A stretch of DNA of 64,000 nt from Bacillus sonorensis NBRC 101234 = KCTC 13918 (GCF_001592005.1 NZ_BCVZ01000013.1:1-64000); one strand, 5' to 3'; counted from the stretch's first letter, positions 35,884 through 45,345 are shown. Notes: a model not told the origin generated them from the letters alone. Made by a program: numbers and translations.

Positions 35884-36882
35884 TTATGATAAAAACAAGT
35901 CCGCGAGTCTTTCAAAGGACCGCTTTTTATCTTCAAAACGGTAAACATTCGTCAAGACCATGATTTCTTCTGTTTTGTAGCGCTCAGACAGCTCAAGCAG
36001 CTTTTGTTTGACCGTTTGCGGCGAGCCGATGACCATGCGGGCGCGGTTTTTGCGCAGTTTGGCTTTATCGGCATCCGTATAAACGGCTGATTTGGCCTCT
36101 TCAATACTGGGAACGCGGCTGTCCAGTCCTTTCTCCACCCGAAGCAGCCAAAGATCCTGGCTTAAACTGAGCTCTTCCGCTTTTTCATCGGTTTCGGCGC
36201 AGACGACAAAAACGGCGGCCAGAGAATGGGGCCTGTCAAAGAAAGGGGAGGGCTGAAAACGTTCGTGATAGGTTCTGAAGGCATTTTCCCCTCTTTCAGG
36301 GTTGATAAAATGACCGAATACATATCCGGATCCGGTGCCTGCCGCCAGTTCGGCGCTGTTTTCCCCAAGCCCCAACAGCCATGGACCAGGTGAAGAAGGC
36401 GTAATGGGAGCGGCCTTGATTCCGGCATAGTCATGATCCGCCGGGATGGCGTCGGTCAGGTAGTACATTACATCCTGAAGCTGTCTCGGGAAATCCCGCA
36501 AGCTCCTATTTACCCCGTCTGTCAGCGCCAGACGGGTTTTTGCGGTGCCGCCGGGCGATCTGCCCAAACCGAGGTCGATCCGGCCGGGATAAAGCGACTC
36601 CAGCTGCCGGAACGTTTCAGCCACTTTAAATGGGCTGTACTGCGGCAGCAGGACGCCGCCGGAACCGACGCGGATGTTCGCGGTTTTTGCCGCAATATGG
36701 GCGATTAAAATTTCCGGAGCGGTGCTTGCAAGCCCCCTTGTGCTATGATGCTCGGCAAACCAGTATCTTTTGTATCCCCATGCATCAGCCAATCGGGCCA
36801 GTTCGGCTGACTGCTTTAGCGCCGTATGCGGGTCTGATCCTTTTGAGACCGGAACCTGGTCTAAAATGCTGAGATTAAGCAT
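35884..36882 (-). CDS. yceB: LLM-class (luciferase-like) flavin oxidoreductase, YceB-like
   Basis: A 332-residue luciferase-like monooxygenase. It begins MLNLSILDQVPVSKG and has RYWFAEHHSTRGLASTAPEI, RVGSGGVLLPQYSPFKVAE and RIDLGLGRSPGGT, the hallmark of the LLM subgroup MsnO8. B. subtilis yceB is the same kind of protein in the same position before yceC. ATG 36882 with AAAGGAAG upstream is preferred over an extension lacking a ribosome site. Substrate unknown. Confidence 0.85.
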   Translation of the reverse strand: MLNLSILDQVPVSKGSDPHTALKQSAELARLADAWGYKRYWFAEHHSTRGLASTAPEILIAHIAAKTANIRVGSGGVLLPQYSPFKVAETFRQLESLYPGRIDLGLGRSPGGTAKTRLALTDGVNRSLRDFPRQLQDVMYYLTDAIPADHDYAGIKAAPITPSSPGPWLLGLGENSAELAAGTGSGYVFGHFINPERGENAFRTYHERFQPSPFFDRPHSLAAVFVVCAETDEKAEELSLSQDLWLLRVEKGLDSRVPSIEEAKSAVYTDADKAKLRKNRARMVIGSPQTVKQKLLELSERYKTEEIMVLTNVYRFEDKKRSFERLADLFLS

Positions 36883-37081
36883 CGTCTTCGGACTTCCTTT
36901 CCCGTAAAATGAGTGTCCCTTCGTAAAAGCAAGCATAGGAAATATTCACAGTATGGTCAACTGAACAGACCGGTAACGGAAAGCCGTTCATTTAACAGGA
37001 TCAGTCAAAACATGACAGGTTTGAAATAAAAACGAAATATAAATGTAATATAACTTGGCACCAAATGTCGAAATTAGATGG

Positions 37082-37219
37082 TATAATAACGTCTGTACAT
37101 AAGTTGGAAGATTTTTATCATAGGTCATAAGTATGGAAGATTGGTTTTTTAACATTTTAATATTTTAACGAATTTACATAATAAAAAACAAAAATACATA
37201 AAGGAAAGAGGAGTAGAAA
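37082..37219 (+). promoter_or_regulatory. Promoter and AT-rich leader of the CwlO-like gene
   Basis: A TATAAT at 37082-37087 (TTGGCA lies 21 bases upstream, too far for a standard -35) would start an untranslated leader of about 130 bases. The leader holds an imperfect direct repeat, CATAAGTTGGAAGAT and CATAAGTATGGAAGAT, about 28 bases apart. No clear WalR box (two TGTWAH spaced by five) was found. Confidence 0.45.
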
Positions 37220-38572
37220 GTGAAAAGAAAAGTTTACGCTTTTGGTTTGGCATCGGTTATCGGAACTGCTGGTCTATTCACCCCTTTATTGAACAACACT
37301 GCATCGGCGGAAAGTGCATCACAGCAAAAGCAGGAAGTGGAGAAAAAACGCTCTGAAGTGAATTCAAGCATCGACAGCAAAAGACAGGAAATCGCAAAGC
37401 TGCAAAAGGAACAGCAAAAGCTTGAAGACAAGATGAAAGAGCTTGATAAACAAGCGCTTGAAACAAGCAACAAAATTGAAGACAAGCAAGCTGAAAACAA
37501 AAAAATGAAAAAAGAAGTGGAAGCTCTGAAGAAAGAAATCAAGGAAACAGAAAAGAGAATTGAAGAGCGTTCAAAAGTTATTAAAAAACGTGTGCGCAGC
37601 CTGCAGGAAAACGGCGGATCACAAAACTACATCAACGTCCTTCTCGGCGCGCAAAGCTTTGGTGATTTCATCACCCGGGCAACCGCTGTTTCAACGATCG
37701 TCGATGCAGACAAAGACCTTCTTGAAGAGCAGGAAAAAGATAAAAACAAGCTTGAAAAAGCAATGGCTGATTTAAATACGAAGCTGGACGAAATCCAAAA
37801 AACATTAGCCGATCTGAAAACCCTTAAAAAGGATCTTGACAAGCAGCTGAAAGAGCAGGACAGCATTGCTAAACAGCTGCAGGATAAACAGAACAAAGCG
37901 GAATCAGAACTGAACGACTTGAAAAAAGAATCAGGCTCACTTACAAAAGAGGAAGCTGCTCTTGCGCAAAAAATTGCCGATGAAAAAGCAGAGGCCGCCG
38001 CAGCTGAAAAAGCAAAAGAAGAGTCATCTACAGCTAAAAAATCAGAACCTTCATCTGATAATTCAAGCTCAGCAGACAAATCAAGCGGATCTTCTCAAAA
38101 AGCTTCATCAAGCAGCAACTCTGGAAGCAGCTCATCCCGGGACTATTCTTCCGGATCTGCTGTAAGCAACAACGGCAGCGCGATTGAAACAGCGATCAGC
38201 ACAGGATCAAGCATCGTCGGCAGATCTCCGTACAAATGGGGAGGCGGACGCTCTCAATCTGACATCAACAACCGCCTTTTTGACTGCTCATCATTCGTTC
38301 GCTGGGCATATGCATCAGCAGGCGTAGAGTTGGGATTCGGTGCGACGACAAGCACGCTTGTCGGCAAAGGCCGCGCTGTCAGCCCATCTGAAATGAAACG
38401 CGGAGACCTTGTCTTCTTTGACACATACAAAACAAACGGCCATGTGGGAATCTATCTAGGAAACGGACAATTCCTAAATGACAACAGCTCACGCGGAGTA
38501 TCCGTCGATTCTATGAGCAACCCTTATTGGAAAGCGCATTTCAGCGGAGTCGTTAGACGGGTCGTTGAATAA
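37220..38572 (+). CDS. CwlO-like NlpC/P60 D,L-endopeptidase
   Basis: A secreted peptidoglycan hydrolase of 450 residues cutting the gamma-D-Glu-meso-DAP bond. Signal peptide 1-30 (ending ASA-ES); a coiled coil from about 32 to 270 with [20 protein letters not shown] inside; a Ser-rich linker 275-320; the NlpC/P60 domain 330-450 with catalytic Cys in [16 protein letters not shown] and His in [12 protein letters not shown]. It aligns over its whole length with remembered B. subtilis CwlO, including the coiled coil that FtsEX activates. B. subtilis cwlO lies elsewhere (yvcE), so this may be a paralogue. GTG start with GAGGAG upstream. Confidence 0.9.
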   Translation: MKRKVYAFGLASVIGTAGLFTPLLNNTASAESASQQKQEVEKKRSEVNSSIDSKRQEIAKLQKEQQKLEDKMKELDKQALETSNKIEDKQAENKKMKKEVEALKKEIKETEKRIEERSKVIKKRVRSLQENGGSQNYINVLLGAQSFGDFITRATAVSTIVDADKDLLEEQEKDKNKLEKAMADLNTKLDEIQKTLADLKTLKKDLDKQLKEQDSIAKQLQDKQNKAESELNDLKKESGSLTKEEAALAQKIADEKAEAAAAEKAKEESSTAKKSEPSSDNSSSADKSSGSSQKASSSSNSGSSSSRDYSSGSAVSNNGSAIETAISTGSSIVGRSPYKWGGGRSQSDINNRLFDCSSFVRWAYASAGVELGFGATTSTLVGKGRAVSPSEMKRGDLVFFDTYKTNGHVGIYLGNGQFLNDNSSRGVSVDSMSNPYWKAHFSGVVRRVVE

Positions 38573-38584
38573 TAGACAAACAAT

Positions 38585-38617
38585 AACCGCCGTCCTGAAA
38601 AGGAACGGCGGTTTTTT
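38585..38617. terminator. Bidirectional terminator
   Basis: AACCGCCGT / ACGGCGGTTTTTT stem between the hydrolase gene and the convergent ABC permease gene. Confidence 0.88.
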
Positions 38618-38620
38618 ATA

Positions 38621-39433
38621 TTACAGCGGCAAATCGCGTTGTTTGAAGGCCGCTATCCCGGCGGCAAAGGCGGCCAAACCGATGGCTGCAAGCATGAGCG
38701 CCGTTTGCAAAACGTCGGCATTTCCTCCCACGATTTCGCCCGGTCTGAACAAAGAAAAAATGGAGAAATTTCTCAGCCGCTCCGTCTTGTCGCTGAGTTT
38801 TCCGATCAAGTCGAGGCTGAAAAATAAAAATGCAATCATTCCAGATAGGCCGAGCGCTTTTTTTTCATCGTTTGAAGCGGCTGAAATCAAAAACGAGATC
38901 CCGCTGATCGCAAAGAAGAGCAAAAAGCCAAGCAGATTTAATAAAAGAAACCTTGATACATCAAAATCGTATTCATCCCCGATCATCCATATATATCCGG
39001 CAAGCCCGGCGATTGTTGTCACAGCCATAATTATGAACAACCCTGTTGTTAAAACGGCGGCTTGGGTGAAGGCGACTTTAACCCTTGTTGTCGGCGTTGA
39101 CAATATATAAGCCATTGCACCCTGGTCAACCAGCTTTGCCAGGAGCTTTGTCGATAGCATAACAGAAAAGATGGATAAAATAATGATAAAGATTAAGCCG
39201 TAATATTCCCCTGACATAAAATCCTCAAGGCTGCCCAGCCCGTTTTCAAAACCAAAGGCGTTTAAAAATCCTTCAGGCATTGATTTGATCATGCTTTCAA
39301 AATCTCCTGTATTCTTTGCGATGCTTGGGTAAATGCCCAGTATCAAAAGGATGTAAAAAGCCGAGCCCGCAGCATAGCTCATGATACCTTTCAAATTTGT
39401 TTTCATCATTTGTTTGTACAGGGAATGATTCAT
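38621..39433 (-). CDS. ABC-2 type exporter permease
   Basis: A 270-residue permease with six predicted helices. It has the ABC-2 features of a large first loop (YPSIAKNTGDFESMIKSMPE) and the segment QGAMAYILSTPTTRVKVAF before helix 3. Its ATG overlaps the ATPase stop (ATGA), so ATPase and permease are made together as one exporter. Relatives export drugs or lipid-active peptides. The divergent TetR gene suggests induction by the substrate. Confidence 0.87.
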   Translation of the reverse strand: MNHSLYKQMMKTNLKGIMSYAAGSAFYILLILGIYPSIAKNTGDFESMIKSMPEGFLNAFGFENGLGSLEDFMSGEYYGLIFIIILSIFSVMLSTKLLAKLVDQGAMAYILSTPTTRVKVAFTQAAVLTTGLFIIMAVTTIAGLAGYIWMIGDEYDFDVSRFLLLNLLGFLLFFAISGISFLISAASNDEKKALGLSGMIAFLFFSLDLIGKLSDKTERLRNFSIFSLFRPGEIVGGNADVLQTALMLAAIGLAAFAAGIAAFKQRDLPL

Positions 39434-40317
39434 TGTACTGTCCCCTCTCTGTCATAGTAGTTCATAAACACTTCTTCAAGGCTTTGCGTTGATACATCGA
39501 TATGGCGGATCCGATATTTTGCGCACTCTTTTATCAATTGATCATGATTCCCTAAAACGGCGACCCTGACTCGGTTGTCCTGCCGTGATTCGATTTCCAG
39601 GCCGGAATTGATAAAAGCCGCGCTGTCCGCCTCGTTTTCAAACGTTACTTCGAATACTTTTCGCTGCATGGTCTGGAGCTCGTGAATATCTTTTAAAGCG
39701 ATGATTCTGCCGTCTTTAATAATCGCCGCCCTGTCGCAGGTTCTCTCAATTTCCGGAAAGCTGTGGGAAGACATTAAAAATGTTGTTCCTTTCGCTTTTT
39801 CTTCGAGCACAATGTCAATAAACACTTTTTGCATGAGCGGATCAAGCCCTGATGTCGGTTCATCAAGAATGACCACTTCAGGGTTGTGCATCAATGCGGC
39901 GACAATCCCGACCTTTTGTTTCATCCCTTTTGACATCTTTCTGATGGGGGTATGAACGTCAAATTGCAGCCGGTCGATCAGTTGATTGCGCTTAGCGGTA
40001 TCTTTGGCCCCCTGCATGTCAGCCATAAAATCTAGAAACGATTTCCCTGTCATTCCTTCGATAAAGGCGATTTCTCCGGGAAGGTAGCCGATATGCCGCT
40101 GAATCTCACCCTGGTTTTTTAATGAATCCATTCCGTTGATCGTGATGTCGCCTTGATCAGGCCTCATAAATCCCATGATATGGCGTATCGTTGTGGACTT
40201 TCCGGCCCCGTTTGGACCGAGAAATCCGAAAACCTCTCCTTTTTGAATGGAAAATGATACATCAAATATGCCTTTTCCGTTCGGAAATGTTTTGGTCAAG
40301 CCTTGAACTGTCAGCAT
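39430..40317 (-). CDS. ABC exporter ATP-binding protein
   Basis: A 295-residue ATPase for the neighbouring permease. Walker A is GFLGPNGAGKSTTIRH near residue 38, the signature is KMSKGMKQKVGIV near 130, and Walker B is PEVVILDEPTSGLDPL near 150. The C-terminal 80 residues form the extra domain found in BcrA/CcmA-type drug exporters. ATG 40317 has GGAGG before it; an in-frame ATG 15 bases upstream overlaps that ribosome site. It is divergent from a TetR repressor, with a candidate operator between. Confidence 0.9.
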   Translation of the reverse strand: MLTVQGLTKTFPNGKGIFDVSFSIQKGEVFGFLGPNGAGKSTTIRHIMGFMRPDQGDITINGMDSLKNQGEIQRHIGYLPGEIAFIEGMTGKSFLDFMADMQGAKDTAKRNQLIDRLQFDVHTPIRKMSKGMKQKVGIVAALMHNPEVVILDEPTSGLDPLMQKVFIDIVLEEKAKGTTFLMSSHSFPEIERTCDRAAIIKDGRIIALKDIHELQTMQRKVFEVTFENEADSAAFINSGLEIESRQDNRVRVAVLGNHDQLIKECAKYRIRHIDVSTQSLEEVFMNYYDREGTVQ

Positions 40318-40410
40318 GGTGACAACCTCCAAATGAAAAATATGAAAGATTTTTGATTATAAATTACATAATAAATTTTACGTTCATAAGAACTTTTCTG
40401 TCAATGGAAA

Positions 40411-40442
40411 TTATGAAATTTTTTTATGTTATAATTTCATTA
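40411..40442. promoter_or_regulatory. Candidate TetR operator overlapping the tetR promoter
   Basis: An inverted repeat TTATGAAATT (40411-40420) and AATTTCATTA (40433-40442, one mismatch) brackets a TATAAT at 40430-40435. It lies about 30 bases before the TetR gene, a suitable place for autorepression and for control of the divergent exporter. Confidence 0.5.
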
Positions 40443-40470
40443 TGAGAGTTCCAGAGGTAAGGATGGTTGG

Positions 40471-41058
40471 ATGAACGGATTTGAAAAAAGGGCTTCATTA
40501 ATTAAAGAAAAGATTAAGAAAGCGACATTGGAGATGTTGAAGACGTGGGAACCGAGGAGAATCCGGATCACGGATATAGCCAAAAAAGCCAATGTTTCGC
40601 AAGTGACGATCTATAATTATTTTGGCAGCAAAGAGGCGCTGCTCGAGGACGTCTTCAAGGATTATATAGACCAAGCCGTCAATGAATTCGCGGACTATAT
40701 GAAAAAAGATATATCCGTAAAGGAAAAGATCGAACACATCATTTTGCAAAAGAAAGAGGCCAATAAAGAAAAGTTTACGCTCGCGATGATCAGAGAGCTG
40801 ATGATCGAAGACAATGAAATGATGGACTATATTCAGAAGCAGTATGACGAAAAAATCATTCCCCTCATGCTTCAAATGATTGAGGACGGTCACCGGTCGG
40901 GTGAGATCTCCCCAAACATTACTGCGCAAAGTTTTATCGTGTACATGAACATGATCATTCAGCATTCAAAAGAGCTGGGCGAGGCGTTTGAGAAAAACAG
41001 CCGTTTTACGGAAGAAATGCTTCACATTTTTTTCTATGGTCTTTGCGGAAAGCCGTAG
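40471..41058 (+). CDS. TetR/AcrR family repressor
   Basis: A 195-residue repressor. Residues 15-62 form the TetR helix-turn-helix: RRIRITDIAKKANVSQVTIY then NYFGSKEALLEDVF. The C-terminal helical domain would bind the inducer. It is divergent from the two-gene ABC exporter and likely represses it. A ribosome site, GAGGTAAGGATGG, precedes the ATG. Confidence 0.9.
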   Translation: MNGFEKRASLIKEKIKKATLEMLKTWEPRRIRITDIAKKANVSQVTIYNYFGSKEALLEDVFKDYIDQAVNEFADYMKKDISVKEKIEHIILQKKEANKEKFTLAMIRELMIEDNEMMDYIQKQYDEKIIPLMLQMIEDGHRSGEISPNITAQSFIVYMNMIIQHSKELGEAFEKNSRFTEEMLHIFFYGLCGKP

Positions 41059-41170
41059 CAGGCGGAAACCGATCGATTGGGTGTCCTCTGTCATTTCTGT
41101 GAACACCTGAAACAATTTCCCTGCTTTTCCGTATATAAGGCAGAGATAAAAAAATGAAAGGATTTACTTA

Positions 41171-43060
41171 ATGATGAAGCGTTCGTTTTTCTTTTTGATG
41201 TTCATTGCCCTTTTTCTTGTTTCGGGTTTTTCCGAAGCGGAAAAATCCTTTTCAATTGATAAAGTTGATATTCAAGCAACGGTGAAAGAAAATGGCGATT
41301 TGGATGTCGAGGAGGTGTATACATACGATTTCAAGGGTTCTTTTAACGGAACGACAAGATCGTTCAGCGGGAAGACCGCCGGCAGCATCAAAGATTTTAA
41401 AGCGTATCTTTCCGAAAAGCGGGGCGGTGGGCGGCCGTTAAAAACCAAATGGAAAGATGGCGCGTATCTGGTGTATACGGCATCAAAAGACGAAACGAAA
41501 AAAGTGCGGTACCGTTATATCGTTGAGGATGCAGCTCAAAAGTTTGAAGATACAGCCGTTTTGTTTCATTCTTTTTATGAAAAGACAAATGAAGACTTCC
41601 ATCACATGACGATTCAGGTGCACCTTCCGAATTCGGTCAAGCCTCACGATATCCACGCGTTTTTGCATGAAAAAGGACACGGGAAGATCGCAAACATCCA
41701 AGGCCGGACCGTGACTTACAAAAGCGGGCTTTATCCGGCTGGGACAAGCTCCGAGCTGAGAATTTACTTCCCGCAAAACGCTCTTTCCAAGGCGGTCCGC
41801 CATCCGTCTATTCAGCCTGTAGATGAGCTGCTTGCGAAGGAAAAAAGCGAGGCTGTGCGCTATACCAAATATCATGAGCGAATGGAAAACACGGACAGGC
41901 TGCTATGGATATCTGCGGGACTCGTCGGTTTGGCACTGGCTATCACCCTGATTGTTTCGCTGGCAGGAAAGAGAAGGAGAAAGCTGGTGCCGATTGAAAA
42001 GCTTGAAACTTTTGATCCGGTTCTTGTTGCCTTCCTTTATAAAAAGGGGGTATTCAGGGACCGCGATCTGCTGGCCGGTTTGCTGTCGCTTTATCAGCGG
42101 GGGCTCATCACCATGAAAAAAGTGAAGGCGGAGGACAGGTTTCTCCACGATAAAAAAGCGCCGAACGAGACTTATCAATTCGATTTTTCAGGACATAAGC
42201 TTGATCTGCCGAAACCGGATCGGCTGCTAATCGAAAAGCTGTTTGAACAAACCGGGAATGATACCTATTCATTCAGGCTTGATTCGCTTAGCGGGCCGAC
42301 AGAAGAGGAAGTCAGACAACAGAAAGATCTTGAAAAATACGAACGGAAACGAATCATTCTTCAGAATGTTGTTCAACAATGGACGGAAAGCGTAAAACAG
42401 GATCCGGTGTACAAAGAATTTTTCCAAGAGAACCGCTGGCTCAAAATGATTTCGCTTTCCCTCCTTTTTGTCCATACGGGGCTCCTGCTCAATATCCTTT
42501 ATACGGATATAGCGCCCCAAGCCGGCTTTATGACTGCGTGCATCATATTCGGATTTGCCTTATCGGCCGGTATTGTTCTTGCCAAATTTAAACTGTATTC
42601 GATTTTGTTCTTCATCGGGCTGTTTACCGTATCTCTGTTCACCGACAATAAGTACACCATGATGTACTTCGGAGGGAGCATCACGCTCTCGATCATGCTG
42701 ATAGCCTTTATTCCGTCTTTAAAGGAAAGCATAAGCGCTTCCATATATCGAAGATCGATTCTTTTTTGGAGACATCGGCTGAAAAAGGGTGAACATCCTG
42801 GAGGAAGCAGCCGTTTTGAATATGAAAAAAACATGATTTACGCGATTGTACTTGAAGTTGAAGATCAATTTGGAGCATCGGTCGACATATCGGCCAACAG
42901 GCTGGACCCCCACGCTTCCCCTGTACTTGGCCTGGCTGCAGCCGGGTATCTTTATTATCCGTTTTCCAGCTGGCAGCACACAGCCTCTCAGGCAAACGGA
43001 GGGACGCATGATGCAGGCAGTTCGGGTTCGGACGGAGGCAGCGGGGCAGGGGCTTTTTGA
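41171..43060 (+). CDS. DUF2207 membrane protein
   Basis: A 629-residue envelope protein of the DUF2207 family. Signal peptide (residues 1-23), an extracellular beta-rich N-terminal domain (VDIQATVKENGDLDVEEVYT) to about 235, a first helix near 245-265, a cytoplasmic stretch (KLVPIEKLETFDPVLVAFLY), a membrane pair near 440-520, and a Gly/Ser-rich tail ending GGSGAGAF. This order is typical of the family. Function unknown. ATG 41171 or the next codon ATG could start translation. Confidence 0.85.
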   Translation: MMKRSFFFLMFIALFLVSGFSEAEKSFSIDKVDIQATVKENGDLDVEEVYTYDFKGSFNGTTRSFSGKTAGSIKDFKAYLSEKRGGGRPLKTKWKDGAYLVYTASKDETKKVRYRYIVEDAAQKFEDTAVLFHSFYEKTNEDFHHMTIQVHLPNSVKPHDIHAFLHEKGHGKIANIQGRTVTYKSGLYPAGTSSELRIYFPQNALSKAVRHPSIQPVDELLAKEKSEAVRYTKYHERMENTDRLLWISAGLVGLALAITLIVSLAGKRRRKLVPIEKLETFDPVLVAFLYKKGVFRDRDLLAGLLSLYQRGLITMKKVKAEDRFLHDKKAPNETYQFDFSGHKLDLPKPDRLLIEKLFEQTGNDTYSFRLDSLSGPTEEEVRQQKDLEKYERKRIILQNVVQQWTESVKQDPVYKEFFQENRWLKMISLSLLFVHTGLLLNILYTDIAPQAGFMTACIIFGFALSAGIVLAKFKLYSILFFIGLFTVSLFTDNKYTMMYFGGSITLSIMLIAFIPSLKESISASIYRRSILFWRHRLKKGEHPGGSSRFEYEKNMIYAIVLEVEDQFGASVDISANRLDPHASPVLGLAAAGYLYYPFSSWQHTASQANGGTHDAGSSGSDGGSGAGAF

Positions 43061-43080
43061 TAAAACAATTGAAAAAATGT

Positions 43081-43117
43081 GGCTGAGGCTGTCGGAAGCG
43101 GCAGCCTCAGCTTATTT
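43081..43117 (+). terminator. Rho-independent terminator
   Basis: GCTGAGGCTG / CAGCCTCAGC perfect ten-base stem with a ten-base loop and TTATTT, just after the DUF2207 gene. Confidence 0.78.
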
Positions 43118-43192
43118 GCGGATGGAGACGCTTTACTGTAGCCGGTTCAACCAGGGCCGACATGGTTTTTCTTGTACACAGCCCCTGAATTC

Positions 43193-43220
43193 ATGTATCT
43201 TAAATGTAAGATACATTTTT
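43193..43220. repeat. Inverted repeat ATGTATCTT / AAGATACAT
   Basis: A perfect nine-base inverted repeat with a six-base centre, followed by TTTTTAG. It could be an AT-rich terminator or a MarR-family-type operator. It lies between a terminator and the yceC promoter, about 70 bases before the -35. Confidence 0.5.
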
Positions 43221-43287
43221 AGCCCCCAAAACGAAAAACATTTTTTATGCTTAGTCGCAAAAGATTATAAAAAAATATTCATTTATA

Positions 43288-43316
43288 TGAAACTTTCATT
43301 TGGAGTCGCCCGTATA
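43288..43316 (+). promoter_or_regulatory. ECF-sigma (SigW/SigM-like) promoter of yceC
   Basis: TGAAAC at 43288-43293 and CGTATA at 43311-43316 match the extracytoplasmic-function -35 and -10 elements, with a 17-base spacer (16 is usual for SigW). The B. subtilis yceC operon is known to belong to SigW/SigB/SigM regulons, which supports the call. Transcripts would have a leader of about 145 bases. Confidence 0.7.
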
Positions 43317-43371
43317 TATAGTTAAGCAAGTTAAATATTGATTCATTAGTCATATATTTAGCCATTGTTGA

Positions 43372-43395
43372 TATAATGAATCACGCCGGCGTGAT
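43372..43395 (+). promoter_or_regulatory. Second -10 element with adjoining 16-bp palindrome
   Basis: TATAAT at 43372-43377 is followed at once by the perfect palindrome ATCACGCCGGCGTGAT (43380-43395), placed at the expected start of transcription. A related half-site, TCACGCGAT, lies at about 43420. It is a candidate operator or 5' RNA hairpin for yceC. No clear -35 partner was seen. Confidence 0.5.
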
Positions 43396-43465
43396 ATTCG
43401 GAATGTAAAACTCTTAATCTCACGCGATATCCAATAAGGTTATGATGTATAGGAGAGTGAACAGT

Positions 43466-44068
43466 TTGGCTATTTCTTTAGAGAAGGGTCAGCGTATTGA
43501 TTTAACAAAAGGAAATCCGGGGCTTTCTAAAATGATGGTCGGCCTTGGCTGGGACCCTGTTTCATCAGGAGGCGGCGGATTTTTTGGAAAGCTTTTCGGA
43601 GGGGGCGCCCCGAATATTGATTGTGATGCCTCTGTTCTGATGCTTGAAAATGGAAGAGTCACAGAAAACAAGAATGTCATTTATTTTGGGAATTTAAGAA
43701 GCAGATGCGGCAGTATCGAGCATACGGGCGATAATCTGACAGGGGAAGGAAGCGGTGATGATGAACAAATTATCATCGACCTTCAAAAGATTCCGGCTCA
43801 TATCAACAAGCTGATATTTGTCGTGAATATTTATGACTGTGTCAAGCGCAGCCAGCACTTCGGAATGATCGAAAATGCATTTATCCGCGTTGTCGATATG
43901 GCGAACCGCCGGGAAATGGTCAGATACAATCTCAAAGAAGACTATTCAGGCCGGACAAGCCTGATCGCCGGCGAAATTTCCCGCGATGGCGGCGAATGGA
44001 AGTTTACGGCCGTCGGAGAAGGCACAAACGATACGAGCATTACGGAAGTCGTCAAGCGCTACAGCTAA
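43466..44068 (+). CDS. yceC: TerD-family stress protein YceC
   Basis: First of three TerD-domain proteins (200 residues), a calcium-binding fold tied to tellurite, phage and envelope stress resistance. It starts with a TTG at 43466 ([20 protein letters not shown]), nine bases after AGGAG; the frame upstream is leader. It differs from its two neighbours by a Gly/Phe-rich insert (SSGGGGFFGKLFGGGAPN, residues 36-55) and by NIDCDASVLML where the others read DFDLDAS, so one metal-site Asp is changed. HTGDNLTGEGSGDDEQI is conserved. Confidence 0.88.
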   Translation: MAISLEKGQRIDLTKGNPGLSKMMVGLGWDPVSSGGGGFFGKLFGGGAPNIDCDASVLMLENGRVTENKNVIYFGNLRSRCGSIEHTGDNLTGEGSGDDEQIIIDLQKIPAHINKLIFVVNIYDCVKRSQHFGMIENAFIRVVDMANRREMVRYNLKEDYSGRTSLIAGEISRDGGEWKFTAVGEGTNDTSITEVVKRYS

Positions 44069-44098
44069 ACCGACAACACATAAAAGGAGAGGGTATAC

Positions 44099-44680
44099 AT
44101 GGCAATCTCATTAGCAAAAGGACAGAAGATCGATTTAACCAAAACGAATCCGGGCCTGTCAAAAGTCATCGTGGGACTCGGCTGGGACGTCAATAAATAT
44201 GACGGCGGAGCGGATTTTGACCTTGATGCCAGCGTGTTTTTGCTTGATGCCGCTGGAAAATGCACCTCTGAAAAAGACTTCATTTTTTATAACCAGACAC
44301 AAGGCGGCAACGGTTCTGTCATACATACGGGCGACAACCGGACGGGTTTGGGCGAAGGCGACGACGAGCAGGTGAAAGTCGACTTGAACGCCGTGCCGTC
44401 GAATATTGACAGAATTTCTTTTGTGATTACGATTCATGAGGCGGAAGCCCGCAGCCAAAACTTCGGCCAGGTGTCAAATGCCTATGTCCGCGTGATCAAT
44501 GAAGAGACAAACGAAGAATTAATCCGCTATGATCTTGCGGAGGACTTCTCAATTGAAACGGCTTTGATCACCGGGGAGCTTTACCGTCACGGCGGAGAGT
44601 GGAAATTCTCTGCGATCGGCTCCGGATACCAGGGCGGACTGGCCCGGATCGCCACTGATTTTGGTTTGCAAGTCGGTTAA
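44099..44680 (+). CDS. yceD: TerD-family stress protein YceD
   Basis: A 193-residue TerD protein. The calcium-binding acidic loops are intact: [15 protein letters not shown] near residue 39 and [17 protein letters not shown] near 77. Also present are [16 protein letters not shown] and [31 protein letters not shown] precedes the ATG. The gap to yceC is 30 bases, so the two are co-transcribed. It probably works with YceE and the TerC protein YceF at the membrane surface. Confidence 0.92.
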   Translation: MAISLAKGQKIDLTKTNPGLSKVIVGLGWDVNKYDGGADFDLDASVFLLDAAGKCTSEKDFIFYNQTQGGNGSVIHTGDNRTGLGEGDDEQVKVDLNAVPSNIDRISFVITIHEAEARSQNFGQVSNAYVRVINEETNEELIRYDLAEDFSIETALITGELYRHGGEWKFSAIGSGYQGGLARIATDFGLQVG

Positions 44681-44688
44681 TGAACCAT

Positions 44689-44724
44689 CGGACGGCGGGG
44701 TGCTTGCTTTCGCCCGTCTGTCCG
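44689..44724 (+). promoter_or_regulatory. Intergenic hairpin between yceD and yceE
   Basis: CGGACGGCGGG pairs with CGCCCGTCTGTCCG across an eleven-base loop, with no T run after it. It is more likely an mRNA-stabilising or partial attenuator structure than a full terminator. Confidence 0.5.
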
Positions 44725-44758
44725 AGACCTGACATTTCGTAAGGGAGGATTCCATCAT

Positions 44759-45337
44759 ATGGCTATTCAATTATCCAAAGGACAGCGAATTGACTTAACG
44801 AAGACGAATCCGGGCTTAACGAGAGCGCTGATCGGTTTAGGATGGGATACAAACAAATATACGGGCGGAGCGGATTTTGATTTGGATGCATCTGCTTTTC
44901 TCGTCGATGCGAACGATAAATGCGTGAATGACCATGATTTTGTTTTCTACAACAATTTGGAGCATCCGAGCGGCGCCGTCGTTCATACGGGCGACAACCG
45001 CACAGGAGAAGGGGAAGGCGATGATGAGCAAATCATTGTCGATTTTACAAAAATCCCTGACCATGTTGAGAAAATCGGCATTACCGTTACGATTCATGAT
45101 GCAGAAAGCCGCAGCCAGAATTTCGGACAAGTATCTAACGCTTTTGTCCGGCTTGTCGATGATTCGACAAATGAGGAACTGCTTCGTTTTGATTTAGGCG
45201 AAGACTTTTCGATCGAGACGGCCGTTGTCGTCTGTGAGCTTTACCGGCACGGAGGGGACTGGAAATTCAATGCCATCGGCAGCGGATTTTCAGGCGGATT
45301 GGCCTCGCTTTGCCGCAATTACGGCCTGCAGGTCTAG
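44759..45337 (+). CDS. yceE: TerD-family stress protein YceE
   Basis: A 192-residue TerD protein very similar to Yce[49 protein letters not shown], and a C-terminal [18 protein letters not shown]. All acidic metal ligands seen in YceD are kept. AAGGGAGG lies upstream. Tandem duplication with YceD is evident from the shared segments. Confidence 0.92.
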   Translation: MAIQLSKGQRIDLTKTNPGLTRALIGLGWDTNKYTGGADFDLDASAFLVDANDKCVNDHDFVFYNNLEHPSGAVVHTGDNRTGEGEGDDEQIIVDFTKIPDHVEKIGITVTIHDAESRSQNFGQVSNAFVRLVDDSTNEELLRFDLGEDFSIETAVVVCELYRHGGDWKFNAIGSGFSGGLASLCRNYGLQV

Positions 45338-45345
45338 TTTTCCGG

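Noticed and set aside
37040-37065. WalR box upstream of the CwlO-like gene
   Set aside because: Only one TGTAAT half-site is present; the partner at five bases is TTGGCA rather than TGTWAH.
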